Shown here piece after piece: positions 1-8,504 of a stretch of DNA of 64,000 nucleotides (positions are counted from its first letter, which is position 1; the number at the start of each line of letters is the position of its first letter). Source of the DNA: Pseudomonas azadiae (lineage in GTDB: Bacteria > Pseudomonadota > Gammaproteobacteria > Pseudomonadales > Pseudomonadaceae); contig NZ_JAHSTY010000002.1 of the NCBI RefSeq assembly GCF_019145355.1, positions 1,054,001 to 1,118,000 of the forward strand, written 5' to 3'. A program made the position numbers and the translations under genes. Under the pieces are notes generated by a model. It did no database searches, had not been told where the DNA came from, and was given only the letters and a program-made list of their open reading frames with translations.

Positions 1-151
1 CAGGCAGCCGCGCCAACAGGGCCTGGGTGAACGTTTTCAGTTGCGCACCGAATGGATAAAGCTCACGCATAATCGCGGCATCGCTCAACCGTGGTTCATC
101 GGGTGGGGGTTGTGTGAAGCGATCACCGAACAATCGACTGAACAAGCCCAT
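1..151 (-). CDS. Hypothetical protein, N-terminal part only
   Basis: The minus strand opens with ATG at 149-151, preceded by a good AAGGAG Shine-Dalgarno about 10 bases upstream, and stays open to the window edge. The visible residues begin MGLFSRLFGDRFTQ and are rich in charged and hydrophobic residues. I do not recognise the family. The gene runs off the left edge, so its length and C-terminus are unknown. Confidence 0.6.
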   Translation of the reverse strand, partial: MGLFSRLFGDRFTQPPPDEPRLSDAAIMRELYPFGAQLKTFTQALLARLP

Positions 152-337
152 CGCCGTTTATTCTCCTTGGTGGGTGAAGCCTCTGGCGCGAAGCTTACCC
201 CAGCGGTTCGATGACGGCGAATAGGGTCAGGGTTGATATCTACTCAGACTACGTGTGGCAGCAATCGACCCCAAGCTGACTGTGGCGATAGGTGGAAGTC
301 GGCCCTGAACAGACATTCAAGAGGGGACATCATTGGG

Positions 338-577
338 CTAGCTATGAAGCACCTCATAGGTCAATCCAGCCTCAAAATATGAAGCTCTCCATTCGGGAGA
401 TCCTGAATGTGGCTCGCACAGCAAGCGAACGATACATCCAGCCTCACCCATCGAAATCGCTTCCACCTCCGCGATATCTCCAGGAGCCGCCTCCCGGGAG
501 TTCAGCCAATCAGAGAGCACTACTTTTGTTTGGTCAACCTCGATCAGCTTTATGATATTGCCTTTGGAAAGTGTCAT
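338..577 (-). CDS. Small hypothetical protein (79 aa)
   Basis: An open frame begins MTLSKGNIIKLIEVDQTK; I chose ATG 575-577 over the adjacent GTG at 580 because an AGGCGAG stretch sits at the right distance. The protein is acidic, soluble, without signal peptide or membrane segment. Its composition (balanced charges, few rare residues) is that of a real protein, and the antisense frames are not. The family is unknown; size and neighbours suggest an orphan accessory or immunity-like gene, which is inference only. Confidence 0.5.
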   Translation of the reverse strand: MTLSKGNIIKLIEVDQTKVVLSDWLNSREAAPGDIAEVEAISMGEAGCIVRLLCEPHSGSPEWRASYFEAGLTYEVLHS

Positions 578-640
578 CACGTCTCGCCTAAACTTGTGCC
601 GGTATCTGGTTTGTAAACGCGTTTGGAGATTTGCGGAAGG

Positions 641-660
641 GCTGCTTCTGGCCGATAGAT
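641..660 (+). repeat. Intergenic repeat unit with GGCCGAT core
   Basis: The string GCTGCTTCTGGCCGATAGAT recurs almost unchanged at 1594-1613 and in inverted form in the palindromic unit at 54161-54230. It belongs to a family of short Pseudomonas-type intergenic repeats scattered through this window. Confidence 0.5.
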
Positions 661-754
661 GCCGGTGTCGCGCTTCTGCGTATCTCCGAATAGATATCTA
701 ACGGATTGATCTGTCTCAGGATAAAGTGGCGTGTCAAATGATCAGGGAATGCAC

Positions 755-1252
755 ATGTCAAAAATGATTCAGCGCTTGAACATTAATGAACAGATCTCTT
801 ACCTGAAGGTAGGTATAGAGCTAGGTATTTTTAGCGTATCGGACGCTGCCCAATGGGCAGATGATCAAATCGCTACACAAGAAGACCCTGCCTACGAGCT
901 GATAGAGCTTTCACTCATGAGTGACTCGAACCGGTACGAGATTGCAGATCAGTTGGTTCGAATTGGGGCGCCCTCGTTAAACCCCGCTGAGGTCTTGCCG
1001 TGTCTGCTCGCCAAGGCACATAAGAGGCTCCTCAACGAACCAGATTTTGGACGGATTTTAGCGGAGGGGCTGTACCGATCTTGGTCAGCCTCAATCTACG
1101 ACTTCCCAGAAATCTTGAGTCCATGCGGTTACTTCGACGATGCCTATTCATTGGCTGAGAACGGGGTATATGGGACGACCGATCAGATAACGCGCGAGCT
1201 ACTTGAGTTCACCTCTCGATTCAAGAATTGCGCTGAGCTTTTTAGCGCCTAA
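755..1252 (+). CDS. Hypothetical soluble protein (165 aa)
   Basis: The frame is open from GTG 731, but ATG 755 has AGGGA seven bases before it and is the likelier start (MSKMIQRLNINEQ). The protein is predicted helical and acidic, with no export signal. Such small acidic proteins are common among immunity proteins of polymorphic toxins, and a SUKH-like gene lies 1.1 kb downstream, but there is no specific family evidence. A stand-alone gene without an evident operon partner. Confidence 0.55.
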   Translation: MSKMIQRLNINEQISYLKVGIELGIFSVSDAAQWADDQIATQEDPAYELIELSLMSDSNRYEIADQLVRIGAPSLNPAEVLPCLLAKAHKRLLNEPDFGRILAEGLYRSWSASIYDFPEILSPCGYFDDAYSLAENGVYGTTDQITRELLEFTSRFKNCAELFSA

Positions 1253-1342
1253 ATGACAGATGTGGGAGAAGGCTAGCAGCTGCGAGAGGCCGCTTTCGAC
1301 CCAAAGCGGACATTTGACAAAAAGTAAGCGGTAACGAATTTT

Positions 1343-1636
1343 TCACTGTGGCTCCAATTCTGACCATAAACAACTGCGCCCAATGCCGGCCATTAACGTA
1401 CCGTAGTCTTCAAAATTACTGGCACTCACCTCATCCTGGCTAGTCCACGTTGCTTCACACTCTTCGCACACCCACAGCAAAATATTTGTGGAGCGCACCC
1501 GCATTGCTCGAACGTAACCTTGGCTGCACCTTTGGCACTCAATCAGCATACAAATAATCTCTGACAGGACTTCGATGTAGTCTAATCCTATCGGCTGCTT
1601 CTGGCCGATAGCTGTCAGTCGTTCCATAGGCAGCAC
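1343..1636 (-). CDS. Small zinc-ribbon-like hypothetical protein (up to 97 aa)
   Basis: The frame carries two Cys pairs, CQRC near residue 35 and CEEC near residue 58, which together could bind one zinc ion as a short ribbon. The first 25 codons lie partly inside an intergenic repeat (1594-1620), so the original start may have been lost and replaced, or translation may begin at the inner ATG at 1547-1549. No neighbour suggests a pathway. Function unknown; possible partial gene. Confidence 0.4.
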   Translation of the reverse strand: MLPMERLTAIGQKQPIGLDYIEVLSEIICMLIECQRCSQGYVRAMRVRSTNILLWVCEECEATWTSQDEVSASNFEDYGTLMAGIGRSCLWSELEPQ

Positions 1637-1944
1637 GCCGTCGTGAACTGTGCCGGAATGCGTATGAAGCCAGTGCTTTTCTTCCGTGCTGTGCTGATTA
1701 TTGAGCGGGCAGTATTGGACAGGGGAGGGTGGGTTAAGGTTTATCCAAGCGCGGCCATCTGCATGTAAAACCAGGCGGGTCAGTCACGGGATTCCCCTTG
1801 TCTGTTCGTACTTGCGCCTTCAATTGTCCGACGTTGATCCGGGGCGTACTTTCCACCATTGGCGCGGTTGAGCTGCAGACGCTTGGAACGACCCGCTATG
1901 CCTGTAAGTCTACCTGTGTCTACTCACGGGTAAGGTACAGTGCA

Positions 1945-2244
1945 ATGGATAAGACAATCACCGTCGATCAACTGGCGACCACTGACCTGAGATCAATCAA
2001 CGAGATATGGCTCGGCGGGACTCATACCCAGCTATGCCTATGGCGTGGCGAACAGGTCTTCACCCACGAGATGATGAGCGAGGGCACCCACGATCAGAAT
2101 GTCAGACGTCTTTGCGTGAAGGTGGTCAACCCTGGCGATCACGCTGCTGTGGCCAACGTTGAGTTGATGGTGCGCGAACGGCTGGAAAAGATGGGGAAGG
2201 AAGGCGAGTTTTATCCGGCTGAGGAGACGGACACTCATCGATAG
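1945..2244 (+). CDS. Hypothetical protein (99 aa)
   Basis: The open frame extends upstream to TTG 1798, but the protein-like composition starts at ATG 1945 (MDKTITVDQLATTD), preceded by TAAGG. The product is small, acidic and soluble and ends in a charged tail. I do not recognise the family. An antisense frame (2038-2340) is less protein-like and is treated as a shadow. Confidence 0.4.
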   Translation: MDKTITVDQLATTDLRSINEIWLGGTHTQLCLWRGEQVFTHEMMSEGTHDQNVRRLCVKVVNPGDHAAVANVELMVRERLEKMGKEGEFYPAEETDTHR

Positions 2245-2346
2245 CACCCAGCAGCTCTGGTAAAAAATAGGGTCTCGGCTAGTCGTGAGTGCCTCAGTAC
2301 GCCATTTGAGCATGTGTTGCGATTTCCGCTTTATGGGCAAATTGCA

Positions 2347-2859
2347 CTAGCTCTGTGCTTTGGCGCTCCTGTACTGTTCGTTCCACCAGATGACAAGTTC
2401 AGCATGTTGCTCGTGAGTGATCCATGCGAAATTTGTTTTGTCCGCCGGGTCGCCCCCAAAGACTAAGGGCTTCGTATACCACTTGATCTTGCCAGCGAAA
2501 CGCTCGTCCGGCTCAAGGGAAATCTGCTGGGGAAGGGCAAACGGCGCGGCATAGGACGCATCGAGTGGCAGCGTCGGAATGGTAAACATTACTCCGGAAG
2601 AGTTGATGACGATAAAGTCGTCCCATCCTCTTAGACCTAATAGCGTGTACCCCGGAAGATGATGATCAAATCCTTAGGCATTCATGGCAGCTAAGCTTTC
2701 ATCCTCCGTGAAGATGATGAAATAGTCGTCGTTTTGCCAACCTTCGTTCATGAGGGGATGACTCACTTTTGGCAGATAGGGAGGTACTCGGAGTGCTACC
2801 AGCGTCTCGTGGCCGACAGAGAGCAACGGTTGCTTGCAGTCGGATGATTGTCTGATCAC
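2347..2859 (-). pseudogene. SUKH/SMI1-KNR4-like immunity gene broken by one stop codon
   Basis: Two consecutive frames in the same phase are separated by a single TAA at 2674-2676. Read through, they give one protein of about 170 residues with a SUKH-like pattern: a short segment NDDYFIIFTEDESL, then HHLPGYTLLGLRGWDDF, a strand-rich core, and a WITHEQHAELVIWW tail. SUKH proteins neutralise secreted nuclease and other polymorphic toxins in the cytoplasm. A Tyr codon changed to TAA would explain the break. It follows the 105-residue gene (2893-3210) by 33 bases, so both were probably one transcript. A sequencing error cannot be excluded. Confidence 0.6.
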
Positions 2860-2892
2860 AGAAGGGCTGCATTGTTTTGGTACAGGCGCAAA

Positions 2893-3210
2893 TCACTGGG
2901 AGCGTAGACGTTGCCATTCATTCCAGCAGTCCTCCGCGACGATGTCTGGATAACCACGATCTTCTTCCATTGCCAAGGCTGCGCTAAAAGGCAAAGCGAT
3001 GCAGGTGGATCTGTCTCGGATTTCACACACCTCAATCTCGGTAAGCGGCTGGCCCTTTTTATCCTCGGCGGCTTGCAGCACTGCCGCCAGAGCCGGCACA
3101 AAGACTAGACATAACGGATCTGTAGTCATCAGTTTCTTCCCTGAGTCGATTAGAAATCGCATGGTAGGCCAGTTTCGGATGTCAACATTACCTCGAAGTG
3201 CGAACGTCAA
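2893..3210 (-). CDS. Hypothetical protein upstream of SUKH-like gene (105 aa)
   Basis: Minus-strand frame starting MTFALRGNVDIRNWPTMRF, soluble, with two Cys residues near the middle and an acidic C-terminal part ending in WNEWQRLRSQ. It lies 33 bases upstream of the SUKH-like pseudogene in the same direction. No known family recognised. Being next to an immunity-type gene it may itself be an orphan immunity or toxin-tip fragment, but that is inference. Confidence 0.5.
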   Translation of the reverse strand: MTFALRGNVDIRNWPTMRFLIDSGKKLMTTDPLCLVFVPALAAVLQAAEDKKGQPLTEIEVCEIRDRSTCIALPFSAALAMEEDRGYPDIVAEDCWNEWQRLRSQ

Positions 3211-3342
3211 AGTTAGCGTAGCGCGCTGCTATGTGGTGGCAGGAAGACTTATTGTCGCTTGGCGGCAGACCTTCAATGATGATCCTGAAACGCTTAGGAT
3301 TACTCACTCAATTCAGTACCAAAATGGAGCAGGCCACGGTTT

Positions 3343-4125
3343 ATGGATATCGAATTTCGCGGTAACGGCAAGCGTGATAATCCGTCTGTAGGTACATGCG
3401 ATGAGTACGGCGTGAGCGGGATTACCAGCTTTGACGATCTGACCGAAGCTCGTCGTAAGATTGCTGAGGCGCATCCAGGCTTTAAACCTCTGTTCTCGCT
3501 CGATGATCTGCACCAAGCCCGCTACACCTCGGGGCATGCGCGCAATAATTTAGGGATGGACGATGCATCGGAGCAGGACATAGCGGGTTTACCTCCAGAG
3601 TGCTTTGAGAATGGTGAATACATAGGCTATCCGACTACGAAAGCGGAGTTCGCAATCCGTCTTCGCAATTTCATGACCATGGTTGCAGCCACGTCTTTCG
3701 AGGATGCTTGTACTCATGGTTTGACGCTAGATCAGCAGGCCCTCCAGGAGTGGATCGGTTACCAGAACAACCCTATCTCTCTTCTAGAGCAGCCTCTTTC
3801 AGCGCTCCTGGTACCCGTTCAGCAGTCCTGCCAGGCACTCGCGGCTTTTCCGAATGGCTATTTCACTTCGGATCTGGATCCCGCGAAAAACTTTGCCGTT
3901 GCGCGTCATTTTTCAGAAGCGCATGGCTATGAGTTGATGGGCGTAGGTGCTTCTTACATCGGCTTCATTCGTGCTGAACCGCCTGATACATCACTTGCTA
4001 ACGTCGTAGCCAAAGACTTCTGTGCGCTCTATAACACTAGCGATGAAAACCTACAGGGACGTGTTTCCAAAGTTGCGCAGGCGATCTCCGGTCGGACGCA
4101 TCTTTGGCTCCGTTACGTGGAGTGA
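3343..4125 (+). CDS. Hypothetical protein (260 aa)
   Basis: A well-formed frame from ATG 3343 to TGA 4125 with normal composition and no membrane segment. No domain is recognised; residues 15-70 are strongly polar and the C-terminal third (from about 190) is mixed alpha/beta in appearance. Start upstream region has only a weak purine stretch, so an internal start is possible. It stands between immunity-like genes and the DUF1444-like gene without overlap. Confidence 0.55.
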   Translation: MDIEFRGNGKRDNPSVGTCDEYGVSGITSFDDLTEARRKIAEAHPGFKPLFSLDDLHQARYTSGHARNNLGMDDASEQDIAGLPPECFENGEYIGYPTTKAEFAIRLRNFMTMVAATSFEDACTHGLTLDQQALQEWIGYQNNPISLLEQPLSALLVPVQQSCQALAAFPNGYFTSDLDPAKNFAVARHFSEAHGYELMGVGASYIGFIRAEPPDTSLANVVAKDFCALYNTSDENLQGRVSKVAQAISGRTHLWLRYVE

Positions 4126-4387
4126 GCTTCGTCGCATCCAAAGTTCGGCTGAATAGTTAACAAAGCTTGTGAGAGGTCTGGAGCTTTTTGCCGCCTCGTA
4201 GGAGGGCAGTATCCACACATCCACTACAATCAGGCACATGATTGGCGCTGCTCGTTTTCCGCTACGTAACGTCAATTTCGTCTGATAGCTGTCGATATGG
4301 AGAGCAGCCGTCCCAAGCTCTGAACAAGTTTAAGCCTGCCCAATTCCCGCTGTTTACAATTGCCTGCTGACAAAAAGGATTCTGTAC

Positions 4388-5605
4388 ATGCTTTTTTCCC
4401 TGCTCGACAAATTCTTCAATCGACCGCTAACTGATGAAGCATTTGCCAAAAAATTTATGGATTCGACTCGTAAAGCTGGCTTCAGCGAGAATCTGAATTT
4501 TGAGAAGAACGAGTTCCGCATCCGCCATGGGGATGGATCGTACTTCAATCTCCATAATGCCTTTCGCGACTATCAAAATGCAGACAAAGCACAGAAATCC
4601 GCCGTTCTGACCGGATACGTATCGACGCTGTTAGAGGCGGGTAGAAAAACCGAGACTGTGTTTGATAATGTCAAAGCACAGCTGCGTCCGGTGATTCGCA
4701 ACCTTGCCATGCTTGAAGAAATTCGACTGGAACACGCCCGTAAAAATGGCGACAAGCAGTACGATTATGTTTCACAGCCTTTGGGCCGAGACTGCGTTAT
4801 TCTGCTTGCTGTCGATTCGCCCGAGTCCACTGCCACCCTTACCAATGGCCCCGAAGCACATTGGGGTGTGACGATGGAAGAGGCGGTAAAGATCTCCATC
4901 GAGAACCTGCGTGATACGACAAACGAAGCCTTCGGGGAGATTATTCCAGGCCTATACGCTGGGGAGTGGGCGGATGGGTACGACACCAGCAGGGTGTTGT
5001 TGCCAGATGTCCTTCAGCGCGTGCCAGTTAAAGGTCGGCCAGTGTTCATGGTGCCCAGTCGAGACGTCCTGATGGTCACTGGAGACAAGGACGAACAGGG
5101 AATTCGTCAGATGGTAGAGCTTGCTTTCCAGGCTCTTGAAAGGGGGCGTGCTGTCTCTACCGATATTTACACCTACGAAGGTCGCGATATCATACCGTTT
5201 AACTGTGATGATGAAGGGGTCAGCAGTCGGTTGGTTACACTGGAGCATTTGCTGCTGCAGAGTAATTATGCCAATCAGAAAGAGTTGCTCGACAAGCTCA
5301 ATCTGGAAAAGGGCATCGACATCTTCGTCGCCTCCTACAACCTCTTCCAAATGGCTGACCAACCAAACCAGACGGTATCGATGAGCGCCTGGACAAAAGG
5401 TGTGCTGACGCTGTTGCCCAAGACAGATCGCGTCGCGTTGGTTGAACCTGTTGAGGGTGGGGAAGCGACAGTCAAAACCGTCTCCTGGAGTGAACTTGAA
5501 TCCGAGCTTGGCGATCTGCTGGCTACAGAAGCGGGCTATCCACGTCGTTATCGGACACTGGGATTTCCTTCGGTTGAGCAGCTTAATCGCCTGACTACCT
5601 TGTGA
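4388..5605 (+). CDS. DUF1444-like (YtpQ-type) protein (405 aa)
   Basis: Starts at ATG 4388 after AAGGA with good spacing. The layout resembles the DUF1444/YtpQ family: an N-terminal helical part with a substrate-like phrase FRIRHGDGSYFNLHN (about 40-55), then LRPVIRN near residue 105, and a middle domain with repeated strands (LLPDVLQRVPVKGRPVFMVP). Family members are cytosolic and functionally uncharacterised. No membrane segment or signal. It is monocistronic here and is followed by a minus-oriented copy of the dispersed structured repeat. Confidence 0.55.
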   Translation: MLFSLLDKFFNRPLTDEAFAKKFMDSTRKAGFSENLNFEKNEFRIRHGDGSYFNLHNAFRDYQNADKAQKSAVLTGYVSTLLEAGRKTETVFDNVKAQLRPVIRNLAMLEEIRLEHARKNGDKQYDYVSQPLGRDCVILLAVDSPESTATLTNGPEAHWGVTMEEAVKISIENLRDTTNEAFGEIIPGLYAGEWADGYDTSRVLLPDVLQRVPVKGRPVFMVPSRDVLMVTGDKDEQGIRQMVELAFQALERGRAVSTDIYTYEGRDIIPFNCDDEGVSSRLVTLEHLLLQSNYANQKELLDKLNLEKGIDIFVASYNLFQMADQPNQTVSMSAWTKGVLTLLPKTDRVALVEPVEGGEATVKTVSWSELESELGDLLATEAGYPRRYRTLGFPSVEQLNRLTTL

Positions 5606-5821
5606 TCAGTGCTCTACTACTCTGGCGCACTGCAATGGAGGTATCGCTGAGCTGGCAAAGCAGCAGTCGCAATTTATCATTACGATACACTCCCCATTTT
5701 GATTGCTTATCCTGGTGGGAAAATTTGGGAGTTTACCGATGTGGGGTGGTGGCTTCTCTAGCGCTACTGAGTCGGGCCGCAAGATCTGACTGACTTACTT
5801 CAGTTGGCGAGCCGCTGTGCG

Positions 5822-5926
5822 CGGGCAGGCTGTGGCGAACCGAGCTCCCGCGTCCCGCCGTATCTCGGCCCTGCGGGCGTCCATCCTTCACGCCTTCGGC
5901 TGTGCCAGCCTGCGCGCTCCGCTTGC
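5822..5926 (-). repeat. Dispersed structured repeat, copy A
   Basis: On the minus strand this reads GCAAGCGGAGCGCGCAGG, then a small hairpin (GGCT/AGCC arms), GAAGGATGGACGCCC, a second hairpin (CCGAG/CTCGG arms) and GTTCGCCACAGCC. The same order occurs in five other places in the window. It fills most of the 450-base gap between the DUF1444-like gene and the H-NS-like gene, and open frames over it are artefacts. Confidence 0.75.
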
Positions 5927-6055
5927 GTCGGCTACTCAGCGCTTTTCGACGTTCTGTACCCGAGCAGTTTATAGAATCTAAACATTGATACTTCTGCTTC
6001 ATTCAAGTGTCTATTCTATTGTGACTTGACAGTACCAATTGCTTAGGAAGCTCCC

Positions 6056-6421
6056 ATGTCCAAACTCGCAGAATTTCGCCAGCTTGAAAAACATCTCGCC
6101 GAACAGCTTCAAGCGCTTGAGGCCCTGAAGGGCGACGCTGGTCTTAAGAAAGAAATTGAATTCGAAACGAAGCTGCGCGATTTGCTCGCAAAATACAGCT
6201 ACAGCTTAAAAGACGTGATCAACCTGCTTGATCCGCAAGCCGGTCGACGCGCTCCTGTAGCGGCGCCGAAAGCGGGCACGCGCAAGGCCCGCCAGGTGAA
6301 AGTCTATAAGAACCCGCATACCGGCGAGGTCATCGAAACGAAGGGCGGCAATCACAAAGGTTTGAAAGAGTGGAAAAGTGAGCACGGCGCAGCGACTGTA
6401 GAGTCTTGGCTCGCGAAGTAA
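6056..6421 (+). CDS. mvaU: MvaU/MvaT-type H-NS family xenogeneic silencer
   Basis: A 121-residue protein with the two-part layout of Pseudomonas H-NS functional homologues. Residues 1-60 form a Leu-rich coiled coil for dimer and filament formation, including [18 protein letters not shown]. After a basic Ala/Pro linker (65-90) comes the DNA-binding domain with [19 protein letters not shown] and LKEWK, which grips AT-rich minor grooves. The N-terminal [14 protein letters not shown] is closer to the MvaU/MvaV branch than to MvaT. Such proteins silence horizontally acquired AT-rich genes; a copy in an accessory region may manage the local cargo. It has an AGGAA start signal and its own terminator. 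Confidence 0.85.
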   Translation: MSKLAEFRQLEKHLAEQLQALEALKGDAGLKKEIEFETKLRDLLAKYSYSLKDVINLLDPQAGRRAPVAAPKAGTRKARQVKVYKNPHTGEVIETKGGNHKGLKEWKSEHGAATVESWLAK

Positions 6422-6430
6422 TCTCTATTG

Positions 6431-6462
6431 ATAGAAAAGGGCCCTTAATGGCCCTTTTTTGG
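6431..6462 (+). terminator. Rho-independent terminator of the H-NS-like gene
   Basis: AAAAGGGCC-CTTAAT-GGCCCTTTTTT forms a GC-rich stem with a T run, starting 10 bases after the stop codon. Confidence 0.85.
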
Positions 6463-6626
6463 CTCAACCTTTTTGTGCGCCGGCAGCGCTCCGAACAGTA
6501 ACGAACCTCCTCCAAGCATCGCGTCCATTTCTTCCTCCAAGTGAAAGGAAGGCGCACGTAAGGCATGTGTTTACCGGAAGCTCGCTCTTTTTCACACCCG
6601 CACCCATGTTGATGATGGTCAGCAGG

Positions 6627-7034
6627 TCACTTCGATAAGAAGTATCCGGTGGTGCGCAGTTGAAGGCTGTAAACCCAGATCCCAAAAACCAAAGCGTACT
6701 CCTTGAACATCGGAAGCGTGAGCAGGTGGACTATAGAACCGCTACCCATTCGGCTAAGGGAAAATGTTACACCTAACGCCAAGGCAAGAATGAAGCAAAG
6801 CGAACTACTCTTTTTCCTGGCTAATAGCATCAAGCCGCCAACGAACATCAGCAGCGCTACCACGCAGATATTGAGAAACACCGAGATAGAAATATCACCA
6901 AAGCGAGTTTGCTCGAAACCTTCCTCCACCACCCAGACGCCAGCTTGAAGCAGGACGATGAAACAGTAGAAGACGGTCATGAAGACGGGGGCTGGACGAG
7001 TGTTGTACCAAGGCTGAGGCATATTCGCTTCCAT
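6627..7034 (-). CDS. Four-helix membrane protein of unknown function (135 aa)
   Basis: Four hydrophobic stretches are seen, at about residues 17-38, 50-70, 78-98 and 108-128, after a short polar start MEANMPQPWYNTRPAP. An AGGAG lies 11 bases before ATG 7034. Layout resembles small DUF2569-like inner-membrane proteins, but no signature is decisive. It is followed by no co-directional gene within 100 bases, so likely monocistronic. Confidence 0.6.
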   Translation of the reverse strand: MEANMPQPWYNTRPAPVFMTVFYCFIVLLQAGVWVVEEGFEQTRFGDISISVFLNICVVALLMFVGGLMLLARKKSSSLCFILALALGVTFSLSRMGSGSIVHLLTLPMFKEYALVFGIWVYSLQLRTTGYFLSK

Positions 7035-7175
7035 AGTGATGAGCTCCTGGGGAGATTGCAGTCACGGATTATAAGATGGTGGCTAGGGACGACACCATCG
7101 AAGTAGCTGTGCCCATTAGCTCCCTGCGAGTCGCCGCAGCCCCATTAGGACTGGTGTGCTGCGATGGAGATGGAA

Positions 7176-7721
7176 TCAAACACCGTAACGTTTGTTCCCC
7201 CCAGAAGTGATGCAGTACCGACCGCCTCTAGGCCCGATACAGACGTTTCCGGAAGAACAAGGGCAAGAGGATCCGTAGCTCGGCGTTTGCCGAGGAATAG
7301 GCTGAGGAGCAGGTCTCGCCTGACGCACTGGTTCCTGTTTGGAGACCGCGTAGCAATTCGCCCCGTCACAGAGGCTTTTAGATGATATCCATTTAGCAGG
7401 CTGGCCATCCACGCTGATGCGAACCCAATCATTTTTCTTTTCGAAGACTTGAACCCTGTCGCCACGTTTCAAGGTCGAGATGACTTTTCCTCCAGGCTGG
7501 TTCCGCAGGTTCAACCTATCCGCATTTACAAACTGATCGACTGGTACGCTCTGTACTGGCTGGGTCGCTGGTAGCGGAGCAGAAATTAAGGCGTTCGGCG
7601 TGGGCTGCTTGTTGGGCGGAACCTTAGCGGGAGGCGTGTCTTTCTTGCTTATTGCCCAAAAGACCACGAAGAGAATTACAAGCGGGACTAACCATGACTG
7701 GGATTTTTTGCGCATATCCAT
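7176..7721 (-). CDS. Membrane-anchored SH3-domain protein with Cys-rich tail (181 aa)
   Basis: The N-terminus has one membrane anchor (about 10-24, WLVPLVILFVVFWAI) and a Pro-rich linker to about residue 60. Residues 65-115 make a bacterial SH3 (SH3_3) domain: ADRLNLRNQPGGKVISTLKR followed by GDRVQV and WVRI. The tail (about 150-181) has CPCSSGNVCIGPRGGRYCIT, which resembles a short basic adaptor-like domain with four Cys. The SH3 part probably faces the periplasm and binds cell wall; the tail function is unknown. Confidence 0.65.
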   Translation of the reverse strand: MDMRKKSQSWLVPLVILFVVFWAISKKDTPPAKVPPNKQPTPNALISAPLPATQPVQSVPVDQFVNADRLNLRNQPGGKVISTLKRGDRVQVFEKKNDWVRISVDGQPAKWISSKSLCDGANCYAVSKQEPVRQARPAPQPIPRQTPSYGSSCPCSSGNVCIGPRGGRYCITSGGNKRYGV

Positions 7722-7766
7722 TGCCCTCGTACAGTTCGCACCAAGCTGCTGGTTGCGTGCCGGTAT

Positions 7767-8243
7767 TCACTGCAAGCTTAGCCAAGCCTCCACTTTCTGC
7801 AGCCTGCCAACCTGGAAGAGCTCCGGCTTTGCCACGTCGAGTACCTTAAGGAGTTGTTGTTTCTCTGATGGGGATGGAAACCACTCGTCAACCTCGAGAT
7901 TGCAGTTAGCAGACTCACTCAATGCCCACCGCACGATCATGTCGGCGGCGGCTCGATAGTGATCCGCCATGTGTAACTGTCGACCTTCTACAGACCAGCC
8001 AGGCTTCGCCATTTGCTCAGTGACATCGATGATGCCCAGGTCGCTAAAGAAGGCGGTGGTGTCAGGATAGTGAATACCAGCAAGAGACACCTTGACGACT
8101 CCAGCCTCCCGGTCAAAGTACGACAGGAAATGCCACCCCCCAGTGGTGGTTTCAGGGCGCGGAAAATTTATCGCAGCTTTGCCGGTTATGTAGTGCTCGA
8201 GTGAGACCCGTTTGAGATCAAAGTCAAATAGCGGCTGGATCAT
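7767..8243 (-). CDS. Hypothetical protein of a repeated two-gene module, large member (158 aa)
   Basis: Soluble protein starting MIQPLFDFDLKRVSLEHYIT, intact over its full length. Two decayed homologues lie at 13889-14224 and 22344-22827, sharing GKAAINFP, HFLSY(F/Y)DRE and WSVEGR(Q/R)L(H/Y)MADH. Its ATG overlaps the TGA of the upstream 69-residue partner (8240-8449) by ATGA, so the two are translationally coupled. Family function is unknown to me. The coupling and small sizes resemble toxin-antitoxin or immunity pairs, but that remains a guess. Confidence 0.6.
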   Translation of the reverse strand: MIQPLFDFDLKRVSLEHYITGKAAINFPRPETTTGGWHFLSYFDREAGVVKVSLAGIHYPDTTAFFSDLGIIDVTEQMAKPGWSVEGRQLHMADHYRAAADMIVRWALSESANCNLEVDEWFPSPSEKQQLLKVLDVAKPELFQVGRLQKVEAWLSLQ

Positions 8244-8449
8244 GGAAGCTTTTTGAGTCGGGCTAGACCTTGCTTTATATGACCAGCGTTCTCACCGATT
8301 GTGTAAAGTGCGCCACGGACGTTGTCGCCTACTTCCGCATGTCCCTGCGCTTCCACCTGGAGGGTTAGCTCCATCAGGGCGGCCTAAAGGGCGAGTTGGT
8401 TCTCGTACATCCTTTCCAGGACGTCTGACAATGAGTATTCGTTAGGCAT
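8240..8449 (-). pseudogene. Small member of the two-gene module, nonsense mutant
   Basis: The frame begins ATG 8447-8449 (MPNEYSLSDVLERMYENQ) and ends by overlapping the 158-residue gene. A TAG at 8384-8386 replaces the Glu codon seen at the same place in the intact homologue at 14221-14430, cutting the protein after 21 residues. Otherwise the two are near-identical in length (69 residues) and sequence, so the break looks recent. Confidence 0.7.
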
Positions 8450-8504
8450 AGATCGACCTCTCTCTTCGGATAAGGCCAGCGTAGCCGCTTAGCAGCACCC
8501 GTGT

